A stretch of 64,000 nt of DNA from an uncultured Duncaniella sp. (GTDB lineage: Bacteria > Bacteroidota > Bacteroidia > Bacteroidales > Muribaculaceae): the NCBI GenBank assembly GCA_910577255.1, contig CAJTMH010000003.1, positions 372,001 through 436,000 of the forward strand. The letters run 5' to 3'. Positions 52,859 to 61,776 of this stretch are shown piece by piece (the first letter of the stretch is position 1; each line of letters starts with the position of its first letter). The position numbers and the translations under genes are program-made. The notes below the pieces were generated by a model. That model was not told where the DNA came from and did not search any database. It saw nothing but the letters and a program-made list of their open reading frames with translations.

Positions 52859-53344
52859 ATGGATAAGGTGTCAAAGACGAATGCCGCGCGCCTGCTTGAC
52901 CGCGCCAAGATAAAGTATGAGCTGATACCCTACACTGTCGATCCTGACAATCTGGCAGCCGACCATGTGGCAGCCGAGTTGGGTGAGGATATCAACACCG
53001 TGTTCAAGACCCTCGTGCTGCATGGGGAGAAAGCCGGACATTTTGTCTGTGTGATACCGGGCAACATGGAGGTCGACCTTAAAAAGGCGGCAAAGGTGGC
53101 AGGGGCGAAAAAGGCCGAGATGATTCCTATGAAAGAGCTTCTGCCTCTCACCGGCTATATACGTGGCGGGTGCTCTCCGATAGGGATGAAGAAGCCGTTC
53201 CCTACTTTTTTCCATTCATCTGCGCTGGGGCATGAGTTCATTTATGTCTCTGCCGGACAACGCGGTTTGCAAATCAAGATTGCCCCTCGCGATCTGATAG
53301 ATTTCTGCAACGCCTCTGTCGAGGATGTGGCTTCCGATAAGTAG
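52859..53344 (+). CDS. ybaK: Cys-tRNA(Pro)/tRNA(Cys) deacylase YbaK/EbsC
   Basis: A 161-residue trans-editing enzyme that hydrolyses Cys-tRNA-Pro misacylated by ProRS. The YbaK/INS fold is shown by KTNAARLLDRAKIKYELIPY at the start, VFKTLVLHG, the catalytic-lysine region DLKKAAKVAGAKKAEM and the GYIRGGCSPIGMKK loop. Length is typical. It precedes aroC by 84 bases. Confidence 0.93.
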   Translation: MDKVSKTNAARLLDRAKIKYELIPYTVDPDNLAADHVAAELGEDINTVFKTLVLHGEKAGHFVCVIPGNMEVDLKKAAKVAGAKKAEMIPMKELLPLTGYIRGGCSPIGMKKPFPTFFHSSALGHEFIYVSAGQRGLQIKIAPRDLIDFCNASVEDVASDK

Positions 53345-53428
53345 TAGGCCGTCGGCGTAGGGGAAAAATGATAAGCGCAAAAGTGTTTAATAAAAGTGGA
53401 TTATAAATAAACTAAGCAACTCAGAATT

Positions 53429-54511
53429 ATGAATACGATAGGCAAAATATTCACTCTCACAGGGTTTGGTGAGTCGCATGGCGCGGCCATAGGCGGTGTC
53501 ATCGACGGTATGCCGGCGGGAGTGAGAATCGATTTGGAGAAGGTGCAGCAGCAGCTTGACCGTCGGCGTCCGGGGCAGTCGGCCATCACCACATCGCGTC
53601 GTGAAAGCGATACGGTGGAAGTGTTGTCGGGGCTTTTCGAAGGAGTGACTACCGGCACATCTATCGGGTTTATAATCAGGAATGAGAACCAGCATTCGTC
53701 GGACTATGAGCAGCTGCGCGGAGCATTCCGCCCATCACATGCCGACTATACATATACCTCAAAATATGGCCTGCGTGACCACCGTGGCGGTGGCCGTTCG
53801 AGTGCCCGGGAGACAGCCACGAGGGTTGTGGCCGGAGCTTTTGCCCGGCAGGCTCTGGAACAGTTGGGGATAAGCATCACAGCCTATACCTCAAGCGTAG
53901 GTCCGATAAATCTCGACAAAGATTATGCCGATCTCGATTTGGGGATTGCCGAAACGAATGCCGTGAGGTGTCCGGACCCACTGAAAGCTTCAGAGATGGA
54001 GGAGCTGATAAAACAGGTGAAACATGATGGAGACACCATAGGCGGAGTGGTCACTTGTGTGGTGAAGGGTGTGCCTGTCGGTCTCGGCGAGCCTGTGTTC
54101 GGGCGTCTCAATGCCCGTCTGGCCGAAGCGATGATGAGCATAAACGCCTCGAAAGGTTTCGAGTATGGCATGGGTTTCCGCGGAGTGGAACTGCGGGGAA
54201 GCGAGGTGATGGACCGCTTCGTGATGGGAGCTGACGGATCAATACACACCGCCGCAAATAATTCGGGTGGAATCCAAGGGGGTATATCAAACGGAGAGGA
54301 TATTTATTTCAGGGTTGCTTTCAAGCCGGTGGCTACGCTGATGCAGGATGTGGAGACGGTGGATGCCGCGGGTAATCCTGTTGTCATAAAGGCCAAAGGG
54401 CGCCATGATCCATGCGTGGTGCCGAGAGCGGTGCCTATTGTGGAGGCGATGGCGGCAATAGTGCTGCTTGATGCCTATCTGTTAAACCGCGCGGCGCGCA
54501 TGGATGTTTAA
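53429..54511 (+). CDS. aroC: chorismate synthase
   Basis: A 360-residue flavin-dependent enzyme that performs the last shikimate step, EPSP to chorismate, for aromatic amino acid and menaquinone synthesis. Signatures visible: GESHGAAIGGVIDGMPAG at the start, RRRPGQ, the FMN-binding RGGGRSSARETATRV segment and the C-terminal ISNGEDIYFRVAFKP with RHDPCVVPRAVPIVEAM. Full length. The next gene begins 23 bases later, so ybaK-aroC-radical SAM-upp may form a run on the plus strand. Confidence 0.97.
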   Translation: MNTIGKIFTLTGFGESHGAAIGGVIDGMPAGVRIDLEKVQQQLDRRRPGQSAITTSRRESDTVEVLSGLFEGVTTGTSIGFIIRNENQHSSDYEQLRGAFRPSHADYTYTSKYGLRDHRGGGRSSARETATRVVAGAFARQALEQLGISITAYTSSVGPINLDKDYADLDLGIAETNAVRCPDPLKASEMEELIKQVKHDGDTIGGVVTCVVKGVPVGLGEPVFGRLNARLAEAMMSINASKGFEYGMGFRGVELRGSEVMDRFVMGADGSIHTAANNSGGIQGGISNGEDIYFRVAFKPVATLMQDVETVDAAGNPVVIKAKGRHDPCVVPRAVPIVEAMAAIVLLDAYLLNRAARMDV

Positions 54512-54534
54512 TTTGTTGATGCAACCGTAGTGTA

Positions 54535-55440
54535 ATGATGCCTATCCACGCACATAAGAAGCCCTACAAGGATTTTTCGGACTTTCTGGCTGAGCATTTT
54601 CAATGTAAAATGCAGAAGCTGGCGGTCAATGCCGGTTTCACTTGTCCGAACCGGGACGGTTCTAAGGGATATGGCGGATGCACGTATTGTAATAACCAGA
54701 CATTTAATCCGCAGTACTGTTCGGATGGCCTCGGCGTGACCGGACAGATAATGCGTGGCAAGGAGTTTTTTGCGCGGAAATACCCGAATATGCGTTATCT
54801 GGCCTATTTCCAGGCCTATACAAACACACATCTTGATGATGTGGAGCGGCTTATGGGCATGTATGAGGAGGCGCTGTCGGTTGACGGGGTTGACGGAGTT
54901 TTCATAGGGACGCGCCCCGACTGTATGCCTCCGGTCCTTCTCGAACGTCTGGCTTCGTTGAGTTGGGCGATGGTGGAGTATGGAGCGGAGTCAGCTCATG
55001 ATGTCACGCTGGAGCGTGTGAACCGTTGCCACACATGGTCGGAGACGGTGGATGCCGTCAGGAGGACGCATGATGCAGGATTGCCTTGCGGTTTGCATCT
55101 CATAATGGGTTTGCCGGGCGAAACGAAGGAGATGATGCTTGAGACGATTGACCGTGTCAATGATCTTCCGGTCGATACGGTGAAGATACACCAGTTACAA
55201 TTGGTCAAGGGGACGAAGATGGCCCTTGATGTGGAGCGCGGCCTGTATGACATCCCGCGTTTCAGTGCCGAGGAATATCTGGATTTGTGCGTGGAAATAC
55301 TGCACCGGCTGCGTCCCGGTATAGCCCTGGAGAGGTTTGTGTCGCAATCACCTCCTGAATTGCTGATATATCCGCGATGGAACCTTAAGAATTATCAGTT
55401 CATGAACCGGCTGCATGCGCGGCTGATGGCTGATGATTGA
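54535..55440 (+). CDS. TIGR01212-type radical SAM protein (YhcC-like)
   Basis: A 301-residue radical SAM enzyme. The cluster cysteines follow the atypical spacing C-x11-C-x2-C (in TCPNRDG...GGCTYC, about residues 37-53) that marks the YhcC/TIGR01212 family rather than the standard CX3CX2C. The ending LERFVSQSPPELLIYPRWNLKN is also family-typical. The natural reaction is not firmly known to me. ATG at 54535 or the adjacent 54538 could be used. Confidence 0.9.
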   Translation: MMPIHAHKKPYKDFSDFLAEHFQCKMQKLAVNAGFTCPNRDGSKGYGGCTYCNNQTFNPQYCSDGLGVTGQIMRGKEFFARKYPNMRYLAYFQAYTNTHLDDVERLMGMYEEALSVDGVDGVFIGTRPDCMPPVLLERLASLSWAMVEYGAESAHDVTLERVNRCHTWSETVDAVRRTHDAGLPCGLHLIMGLPGETKEMMLETIDRVNDLPVDTVKIHQLQLVKGTKMALDVERGLYDIPRFSAEEYLDLCVEILHRLRPGIALERFVSQSPPELLIYPRWNLKNYQFMNRLHARLMADD

Positions 55441-55499
55441 TTGACGGAAAATAGAAACAGATAAGATAAAAATATTCACATCATTAAATTTAAGATATC

Positions 55500-56153
55500 A
55501 TGGAAGTAATAAATTTTGCGGATACACCTTCGTTGGTGTCCCAGTATATGGCTGAACTGCGTGATGTAGCTGTCCAGAATGATATGCTTCGTTTCAGACG
55601 TAATCTGGAGCGTATAGGTGAGATTATGGCTTACGAGATGTCAAAGCGCATGCGTTACCGCACGGAGGATGTGCGCACACCTCTTGCCACAGCTCAGTGT
55701 CAGGTGCTTGATGAAGAGGTGGTGCTTGCCACTATTTTCCGTGCCGGAATACCTTTCCATAAAGGTTTCCTGGATTATTTCGACCATGCTCAGAACGCGT
55801 TTGTTTCGGCCTACCGCAAGTATCGCGAGAAAGAGAATTTTGATGTGTTCATCGAATACATAGCTTCACCCAAAATCACCGGTAAGACTCTCGTGATTGC
55901 TGACCCGATGCTTGCCACAGGCTCGTCGATGGAGCTCAGCTACCGTGCGCTTCTGACCAAAGGTGAGCCGGCGCATATACATGTGGCTTCTATAATAGCT
56001 TCGCAGGCGGCTATTGATTACATCAAATCGACTTTCCCGGAGGATAAGACTACTATTTGGGTCGGAGCCGTGGATGCCGAAATCAATTCACATTCCTATA
56101 TAGTGCCCGGTCTTGGCGATGCCGGTGATCTGGCTTACGGAATCAAGGAATAA
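55500..56153 (+). CDS. upp: uracil phosphoribosyltransferase
   Basis: A 217-residue enzyme of pyrimidine salvage that joins uracil and PRPP to give UMP. The PRPP-binding loop is VIADPMLATGSSMELSY (about residues 132-148), with IFRAGIPFHKGFLDYF upstream and the uracil-binding YIVPGLGDAGDLAYG at the C-terminus. Its cosubstrate is made by prs earlier in the window. It is followed by a bidirectional terminator. Confidence 0.95.
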   Translation: MEVINFADTPSLVSQYMAELRDVAVQNDMLRFRRNLERIGEIMAYEMSKRMRYRTEDVRTPLATAQCQVLDEEVVLATIFRAGIPFHKGFLDYFDHAQNAFVSAYRKYREKENFDVFIEYIASPKITGKTLVIADPMLATGSSMELSYRALLTKGEPAHIHVASIIASQAAIDYIKSTFPEDKTTIWVGAVDAEINSHSYIVPGLGDAGDLAYGIKE

Positions 56154-56219
56154 TCCGCCGGAGATTAGATAGTGCCCCATCTGCCTTTATCAATGGCTGG
56201 AGGGGATGAATAAAAATAA

Positions 56220-56267
56220 CCGTCCGCAGGTCGAGTATCAATCGATGTGCGGACGGTCGTTTTTTTG
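56220..56267. terminator. bidirectional terminator between upp and metK
   Basis: CCGTCCGCA (56220-56228) pairs with TGCGGACGG (56248-56256); TTTTTTT follows on the plus strand and an A-rich stretch precedes it, giving a T-rich tail on the minus strand. Confidence 0.88.
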
Positions 56268-56314
56268 TTTGCAGGCTTGTCTCCGTGTCACGTCTGACGC
56301 GGATAATTCATGCC

Positions 56315-57640
56315 TTAGAGGTTGAAGGCTGCTTTTACTTCGGGGACGGCATCGAGTTTCTCCCAAGTGAAGAGCTCGACGGTCTTTTCAAACGGAGCCT
56401 CATACTTCGAGTGGAACACCTTGGTCACGGTGCGAGGGGTGCGTCCGAGGTGACCGTAGCTTGCTGTCTCACGATATATCGGGTTGCGGAGACCGAAACG
56501 CTGCTCGATGGCGTAGGGAGTCATGTCGAAACATTTCATGCCCTTTACGATGTCAGCTATTTCAGAGTCGGTCAGATTGACCTTGGCTGTGCCGTTGGTG
56601 TCGACACAGAGACTTACCGGTTGTGCCTCTCCGATGGCATAGGCTACCTGCACGAGTGCCTGGTCGGCAACCCCGGCAGCGACGAGATTTTTGGCTATAT
56701 GGCGTGCGGCATAGGCTGCTGAACGGTCAACCTTGGAGGGGTCTTTGCCTGAGAACGCGCCACCTCCGTGGGCTCCACGACCACCATAGGTGTCGACGAT
56801 GATTTTACGCCCGGTCAGACCGGTGTCGCCGTGAGGACCACCGATGACGAATTTGCCGGTGGGGTTGACAAGGAGTTTGTAGTCGTCGCCGATTAGAGCC
56901 GCAACTTCGGCGGGGAGTTGAGCCTTGACGCGAGGGATGAGGATATTGCGCACGTCCTCTGTGATGCGTTTTTGCATCTCGCGGTCGGCTGCGGCCTGTG
57001 ATTCAGGTGAGTTGTCGGCAGGGCTGACAAATTCATCGTGCTGGGTGGAGATTACGATCGTGTCAACACGTAGTGGACGGTCGTTTTCGTCATATTCTAC
57101 TGTCACCTGGCTCTTTGAGTCGGGTCGCAGGTAGGTGCGTGTCTTGCCGTCGACTTCATAAGTCATCTCTTTGCCTTCGCGTCTGATGGCTGCGAGCTCG
57201 AGCAGCAGACGGTGAGAGAGATCAATGGTTAGAGGCATGAAATTGGGGGTCTCGTTGCAGGCGAATCCGAACATCATGCCTTGGTCGCCGGCTCCCTGCT
57301 GGGTGAGTTCCTGGCGTTCCACGCCGCGGTTGATGTCGGCGCTCTGCTCGTGAAGTGCAGAGAACACTCCGCAAGCCTCTCCGTCAAATTTCAGTTCGCT
57401 TCGGTCATAACCGATATGTTTGATGACTTCACGTGTCACATCCATGAGGTCGATGTAGGCTTGGCTCTTGACTTCGCCTGCTATGACTACCTGACCTGTG
57501 GTGACAAGTGTCTCGCAAGCTACTTTCGACGATGGGTCGCGGGCGAGAAATTCATCGAGGATGGCATCGGAAATCTGGTCGGCAACCTTGTCGGGATGCC
57601 CTTCGGAAACTGACTCTGAGGTGAAAAGATATGTCTTCAT
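56315..57640 (-). CDS. metK: S-adenosylmethionine synthase
   Basis: A 441-residue enzyme making SAM from methionine and ATP. Signatures: FTSESVSEGHPDKVADQISD at the N-terminus, GAGDQGMMFGFACNET (the MetK motif with the GDQG loop), and the phosphate loop GGGAFSGKDPSKVDRSAAY. It is longer than the E. coli enzyme, with inserts usual in Bacteroidetes. Its ~210-base leader holds a SAM-II-like aptamer and an intrinsic terminator, so expression is probably lowered when SAM is plentiful. Confidence 0.97.
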   Translation of the reverse strand: MKTYLFTSESVSEGHPDKVADQISDAILDEFLARDPSSKVACETLVTTGQVVIAGEVKSQAYIDLMDVTREVIKHIGYDRSELKFDGEACGVFSALHEQSADINRGVERQELTQQGAGDQGMMFGFACNETPNFMPLTIDLSHRLLLELAAIRREGKEMTYEVDGKTRTYLRPDSKSQVTVEYDENDRPLRVDTIVISTQHDEFVSPADNSPESQAAADREMQKRITEDVRNILIPRVKAQLPAEVAALIGDDYKLLVNPTGKFVIGGPHGDTGLTGRKIIVDTYGGRGAHGGGAFSGKDPSKVDRSAAYAARHIAKNLVAAGVADQALVQVAYAIGEAQPVSLCVDTNGTAKVNLTDSEIADIVKGMKCFDMTPYAIEQRFGLRNPIYRETASYGHLGRTPRTVTKVFHSKYEAPFEKTVELFTWEKLDAVPEVKAAFNL

Positions 57641-57672
57641 AATGTTACTGATGTTTTTTCAGACTGGATAAT

Positions 57673-57725
57673 AAAAAAATGTCGAAGTGGCCAAAGATGA
57701 TGATTATAAAGGGCCTGCTTCAACA
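57673..57725 (-). terminator. intrinsic terminator (attenuator) in the metK leader
   Basis: On the minus strand TGTTGAAG-CA-GGCC (57725-57712) pairs with GGCC-A-CTTCGACA (57692-57680), 12 bp with one internal loop and one G-U, then TTTTTTT (57679-57673). It lies 32 bases upstream of the metK start codon and after the predicted promoter, so it would stop metK transcription. Confidence 0.7.
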
Positions 57726-57793
57726 TTTCATCCGGTGTAGCTGGACGCGTACACACAATATGAACTCAAAAGTCTAAATCCGAATGTAAGTGC

Positions 57794-57843
57794 AGTTTTA
57801 GCATTTTTTGAAGTGGTTGCAAGCAGCCAAATTTGTCCACTAT
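57794..57843 (-). promoter_or_regulatory. SAM-II-like riboswitch aptamer
   Basis: Read on the minus strand: P1 strand AGTGG (57841-57837), a loop ending GGCTGCTTGCAA, the P1 partner CCACT (57816-57812), an A-rich bridge, then ATGCTAAAA (57804-57796). The order GUGG ... AUUUG ... GCUUGCAaCCAC ... A-rich ... GCUAAA is the SAM-II (SAM_alpha) core as I know it. The P2 pseudoknot helix is less clean here: UU-AA and GC-GC pairs need a bulged U. It starts within ~10 bases of the predicted 5' end of the metK mRNA. Confidence 0.68.
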
Positions 57844-57856
57844 CATTTTGATGGTA

Positions 57857-57887
57857 CAAAGTTAGATGTTTTTTTTCAATTGGCAAA
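57857..57887 (-). promoter_or_regulatory. promoter of metK
   Basis: On the minus strand TTTG (57887-57884), 19 bases, then TAACTTTG (57864-57857), an ideal match. It gives a ~210-base leader that begins directly with the aptamer. Confidence 0.8.
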
Positions 57888-57966
57888 AAAATAGTGAGGT
57901 TATTTACTGATAGGCGCACTTTTATCCCCCACGTGGTGACATCTGGTCAGGGGATTCTCAAGCCGG

Positions 57967-58122
57967 TTATCCAAAAATGAAAAGGAGGATACAGGTTACA
58001 AAGAATAGAAACCATGCAAGCAATAACAGTCGCTTGCGTTTAGGTGACTTATTTCTGACATAGGACCCTGTGATGGCGCCTATGATGCCGCCGGCTATCG
58101 GGAGGAATGAGTAGAGATGCAT
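57967..58122 (-). CDS. 51-residue membrane peptide
   Basis: ATG (58122-58120) to TAA encodes a small protein with a glycine-rich first hydrophobic segment (FLPIAGGIIGAITGSYV, residues 6-22), a basic turn (RNKSPKRKR) and a second TM helix (residues 32-50). The layout of two helices around a positive loop is convincing for a real small membrane protein. It lies between the wzc-like gene and metK on the same strand. No family is recognised. Confidence 0.55.
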   Translation of the reverse strand: MHLYSFLPIAGGIIGAITGSYVRNKSPKRKRLLLLAWFLFFVTCILLFIFG

Positions 58123-58236
58123 ATTTATGGTGTGGGGGTGTGGTTTTTTTATTGTTAGACGCGGATTTATTGAAAAAGTTGCATTCTCCCATTAATTTTT
58201 GAGAGTTTTGATGTGGGAGGATTGGTCTATAAACAC

Positions 58237-58271
58237 CGCGACACCCCGGTCGTGATGGCCGGGGTGTCGTG
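58237..58271 (-). terminator. hairpin after the wzc-like gene
   Basis: CGCGACACCCCGG (58237-58249) pairs with 58259-58271 (13 bp, one G-U). It lies 22 bases past the stop of the tyrosine kinase gene; the following minus-strand bases are only moderately T-rich. Confidence 0.65.
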
Positions 58272-58292
58272 ATGTATAGTCGGGGAGGGTGA

Positions 58293-60749
58293 TTAATCCT
58301 CTTTGCGGCGTGAGTAATAGTTGGAGTATGCGTAACGGCGATAGGGGGTGGATGAGGAGATTGTGCCGTTGAGCAGAACCATAAAGTTGTTGTAGCGACG
58401 CGATGTGTAGATGCGGTCGAGTTCCGGTACGAGACGTCGGTCGAGGAGGCCGGCGCGCACCACAAAGATGGTCATGTCGGAGAGGGGAGTGATGATAGCC
58501 GCATCAGCTACTACTTCGGCAGGAGGACAGTCGAGGAAGATGTAGTCATATTCATCTTTTAATTTGTCGATAGCCATTTTGAGCCTGTCGGAGTACAGAA
58601 GTTCTGAGGGGTTAGGGGGAATAGTGCCTACGGGAAGGATGTAGAGGCCTTCGCAAGGTGTGGGCTGGATGAGGGGAGTGAGATCATCGGTGACTTCGGA
58701 GAGGTAATCGGCGATACCTCGTGCGCGGTTGGGCACTACACGTGACACCGATGCACGGCGCAAGTCGAGGTCGATGATGAGGACTTTGCGGTCGGCTTTC
58801 TTCAATGCCAATGTGGCCGCCAGGTTGAGCGAGATGAATGATTTGCCCGAACCAGGATTGAACGATGTGACCATGATGATGCGGTTGCGTCCGCCTCGGG
58901 TCATGAATTCAAAATTGGCACGAACCATTCGGAATGATTCGTTGATGATGCTTCGGCCATGTTTGTGAACCAGAAGCGAGGGGGCAGACTCGATTCGTGA
59001 CTCTTTGCCGAGGATTTCACGCCAACGGCGGTTGACACGCTTGATTTTGTTGCGTGTGTTGGTTGAGGCCTCGGGGATTTCGCCAACAAACGGAGCCTTG
59101 ATGCCGTCAAGATCGGCACGGTTTCGGATTCGGTTGTTGAGGTTTTCGTTGAGGAAGATGAACGCTGCCGGCAGGAGCATGCCTAAAACAAAGGCGATGA
59201 CGAGGATGTTGCGCGCTTTGGGCGATGTGGGCTTGTTGGAGCCCATGGGAGGAGTGATGACGCGGGTGTTGAACGGAGTGAACGCGAGGGAGAGTTCGTT
59301 CTCTTCACGTTTCTGCAGCAGGTAGAGGTAGAGGGCTTCCTTCACTTTCTGCTGACGTTCAACCGAAAGGAGATATTTGGCCTGTGAGGGCGATGATGCT
59401 ATCTTGGCGTTGGTGGCGCGGTCGCTGCGGATGAGTGATTTGAGCTGTGTCTCAAGAGTGACCTGCTGATTTTTGAGTGATGCGGCGAGTGCGCTACGTA
59501 TGCTCGAAAGGTTGTGGTCGTAGTCGAGCATGATGGGGTTGGTTTCGCCGGTGCTGTTGGCGAGTTTGTCGCGTTCGAGCTGCAGACGGTTGTACTCCTG
59601 AATCTGAGTTTCCACACCGTGGTTGTCGATGCCGGAGTTGGCAGGGAGGAGCTTGCCCTTGTTGACAGGATCCTGCACATAGTCCTCGAGATACTTAGTG
59701 ATTGCTATCTGTGTGGACACGTCGAGCTGGCGCTTGGTGTTTTCATTTGCGTCCTCCATGTACATGGTCGATGCAGCGCTCACGTCGGGGATGAGGTGGT
59801 CTCCTTTGTATTCGGCGATGTCGCTGTCAACGGTGCCGAGTTCCTGCTCGATGACATTGAGGCGATCCTGGATGAACGATGAGGTGGCAACGGCCATTTT
59901 TTCTTTCTCGTCGACCCATTTTTCATTGTAGATATTGATGAGTGTGTTGAGGAAGTCATCGGCGCGCTGAATGCAGTTGTCCTTCATCTGGAAATCAATT
60001 ACCGATGCGTCGTCGTCGGCAAGATTCTCGGAGAGTTTGCCTTGATATATTTCGATTGCAGCGGGAAGGTCGAAACGAGTAACCTTGATGGTATGGTCAA
60101 AATCGGGGGAGTAGTTGGGACCCGGGGTGATGAGGAGTTTTCCGAGCGGTGTCATGATTGTGTCACCGAGGGTTGCGACGAGTGATTCGCCGTCAAACTC
60201 TTCACTACCAAGTCGCATGTCGTAGATTTTCACTTTGCCTTTACCCTGCAGGTCGACTTTGAGAAATCCGGCCATGGCAGGTGAGAATGAAAGGAAATCA
60301 ACATTGATTACCATAGAATCACCATAGAGGGGGAGGTTTTTGAGGTGCTTACGGTAGGTATAGCTTGTCTGGAGTCCAAGACGCTCTATGACATCGCCGA
60401 TTATTGCCGGCGACTGGAAGGCGAGCAGCTCGTTGTTGACGTTGGTGTTCGACTGGAAGAGCCCCATGTTGCTAAGAGCCGATGCCACACCTTGGGAATT
60501 GTCGCCAACTTCATCCTTTATCATCACAGATGCGTCACGTGTGTAGATGCTCGGTGTACGCAGCAGGTAGAGGCAACCGAGTCCAAGGCAGAATATCACA
60601 GAAAACACGAACCATTTCCAGCGTGCGAGGCAGAGAAACAGGAAGTCGTTTATGTTGATAGTTTCTTCATCCTCCTGGTTTTGCTGGAGGTTGACTCCTT
60701 GTGTCATGGGGGCGTTTTGCTGCTGGAGTCCGTTGTTATCTTGAATCAT
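58293..60749 (-). CDS. Wzc-like polysaccharide co-polymerase and tyrosine autokinase
   Basis: An 818-residue inner-membrane protein that controls chain length and export of capsule or exopolysaccharide. Order: cytosolic N-terminus; TM1 (about residues 40-60); a large periplasmic Wzz domain with coiled coil; TM2 (about 520-540); and a C-terminal BY-kinase with Walker A SFNPGSGKSFISLNLA, Walker A' VLIIDLDLRRAS, Walker B YIFLDCPP and a tail of clustered tyrosines (PYRRYAYSNYYSRRKED) that are autophosphorylated. It follows the Wza-like gene by 82 bases, same strand. Confidence 0.94.
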   Translation of the reverse strand: MIQDNNGLQQQNAPMTQGVNLQQNQEDEETININDFLFLCLARWKWFVFSVIFCLGLGCLYLLRTPSIYTRDASVMIKDEVGDNSQGVASALSNMGLFQSNTNVNNELLAFQSPAIIGDVIERLGLQTSYTYRKHLKNLPLYGDSMVINVDFLSFSPAMAGFLKVDLQGKGKVKIYDMRLGSEEFDGESLVATLGDTIMTPLGKLLITPGPNYSPDFDHTIKVTRFDLPAAIEIYQGKLSENLADDDASVIDFQMKDNCIQRADDFLNTLINIYNEKWVDEKEKMAVATSSFIQDRLNVIEQELGTVDSDIAEYKGDHLIPDVSAASTMYMEDANENTKRQLDVSTQIAITKYLEDYVQDPVNKGKLLPANSGIDNHGVETQIQEYNRLQLERDKLANSTGETNPIMLDYDHNLSSIRSALAASLKNQQVTLETQLKSLIRSDRATNAKIASSPSQAKYLLSVERQQKVKEALYLYLLQKREENELSLAFTPFNTRVITPPMGSNKPTSPKARNILVIAFVLGMLLPAAFIFLNENLNNRIRNRADLDGIKAPFVGEIPEASTNTRNKIKRVNRRWREILGKESRIESAPSLLVHKHGRSIINESFRMVRANFEFMTRGGRNRIIMVTSFNPGSGKSFISLNLAATLALKKADRKVLIIDLDLRRASVSRVVPNRARGIADYLSEVTDDLTPLIQPTPCEGLYILPVGTIPPNPSELLYSDRLKMAIDKLKDEYDYIFLDCPPAEVVADAAIITPLSDMTIFVVRAGLLDRRLVPELDRIYTSRRYNNFMVLLNGTISSSTPYRRYAYSNYYSRRKED

Positions 60750-60831
60750 AATGATGATTTGGAATGTGAGGGATGGTATTAATGAAGAAAATACTCGGCT
60801 GGAGAGAAGTGAGATTTAGTGGTGCGTGAGG

Positions 60832-61644
60832 TTACTTGGCAATCACTGCGGCCAGAGTGATGGCCATGGATGCTATTGAAATCCAGAATGAGGTTGACTG
60901 GAAGGTGTTGCCGTTTGTGGTTGACTGGCGTATGCGTGTGGGGTTGGGTTCGATATACACCACGTCGTCCTGCTGCAGGAAATAGGCTGGGCTGTTGCGC
61001 ATCTCTTCGGCAGAGAGCAGGTTGATGGTGTATGTCTCCTGTGAGTTGCCGTTTGTGCGCAGCACCTTGACGTTGTTGCGTTCGCCATAGATGGTCAGGT
61101 CGCCGGCCATGCCGATAGCGTCGAGGATGGTCATGTTGTCATTTTCTATAGCGTAACGGCCAGGATTTTTGACTTCGCCGAGCACCGAGACTTCGCCGTT
61201 GAGGAGTTCCACTGTCACAGTGGGATCCTTAACGAGGTCCTTGGCGATGAGCATACCCTTAATCATACCGGCTACTTCCTGGCGGGTCATGCCTGCCACG
61301 TGGATTTCACCGATGTGTGGGAAGTCGATATCACCTTCGGGCGACACCGAGTAGGAGAGTATGCCTTGACTGTTGCGGTAGGAAGTGGTCCCCATGCCGA
61401 GCTGGCGTGACACGTAGGGAAGGTTGAACATGTCGGTGAGCTGCGGGTCGCGGCTGTTGACTATGATGGAGAGCTTGTCGTTTGGCTTTATAGTCATTGT
61501 CTTCTGCGGTACCTGCACTACTGACGAGGCGTTGAGGTCTTGGAAATACACCACGTCTTTAGGTGTGGAACACGAAGATACTATGCCCAGAATGCCGAGC
61601 ACTAATATTGTGGTGAATAAGTGGGGAAGTCGTAATTGTAGCAT
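60832..61644 (-). CDS. Wza-like polysaccharide export lipoprotein
   Basis: A 270-residue outer-membrane lipoprotein (lipobox VSSC near residue 26 of the ATG start). The polysaccharide export domain begins KPNDKLSIIVNSRDP (about residues 50-65), with the SPEGDIDFPHIGEIHVAGMT strand, followed by an SLBB domain (GEVSVLGEVKNPGRY ... DDVVYIEPNP) and a C-terminal hydrophobic helix (WISIASMAITLAAVIA). It forms the outer-membrane exit of the system whose kinase is the next gene. A TTG at 61650 would add two residues; ATG 61642-61644 is chosen. Confidence 0.94.
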   Translation of the reverse strand: MLQLRLPHLFTTILVLGILGIVSSCSTPKDVVYFQDLNASSVVQVPQKTMTIKPNDKLSIIVNSRDPQLTDMFNLPYVSRQLGMGTTSYRNSQGILSYSVSPEGDIDFPHIGEIHVAGMTRQEVAGMIKGMLIAKDLVKDPTVTVELLNGEVSVLGEVKNPGRYAIENDNMTILDAIGMAGDLTIYGERNNVKVLRTNGNSQETYTINLLSAEEMRNSPAYFLQQDDVVYIEPNPTRIRQSTTNGNTFQSTSFWISIASMAITLAAVIAK

Positions 61645-61744
61645 GGTCAACTTAGTCTCAGTTATGGAGATTAAGAATTAATGAAAATGGGTAAAAATGT
61701 GTCCTTTTTAGGGAAAACAAGCGCGAACATATAGTTATGCGGTG

Positions 61745-61776
61745 CAAATTTAGCAAAATTTAATAAAATATGCAAT
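61745..61776 (-). promoter_or_regulatory. promoter of the wza-wzc pair
   Basis: On the minus strand ATTG (61776-61773), 20 bases, then TAAATTTG (61752-61745), about 100 bases before the first ATG. Confidence 0.65.
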
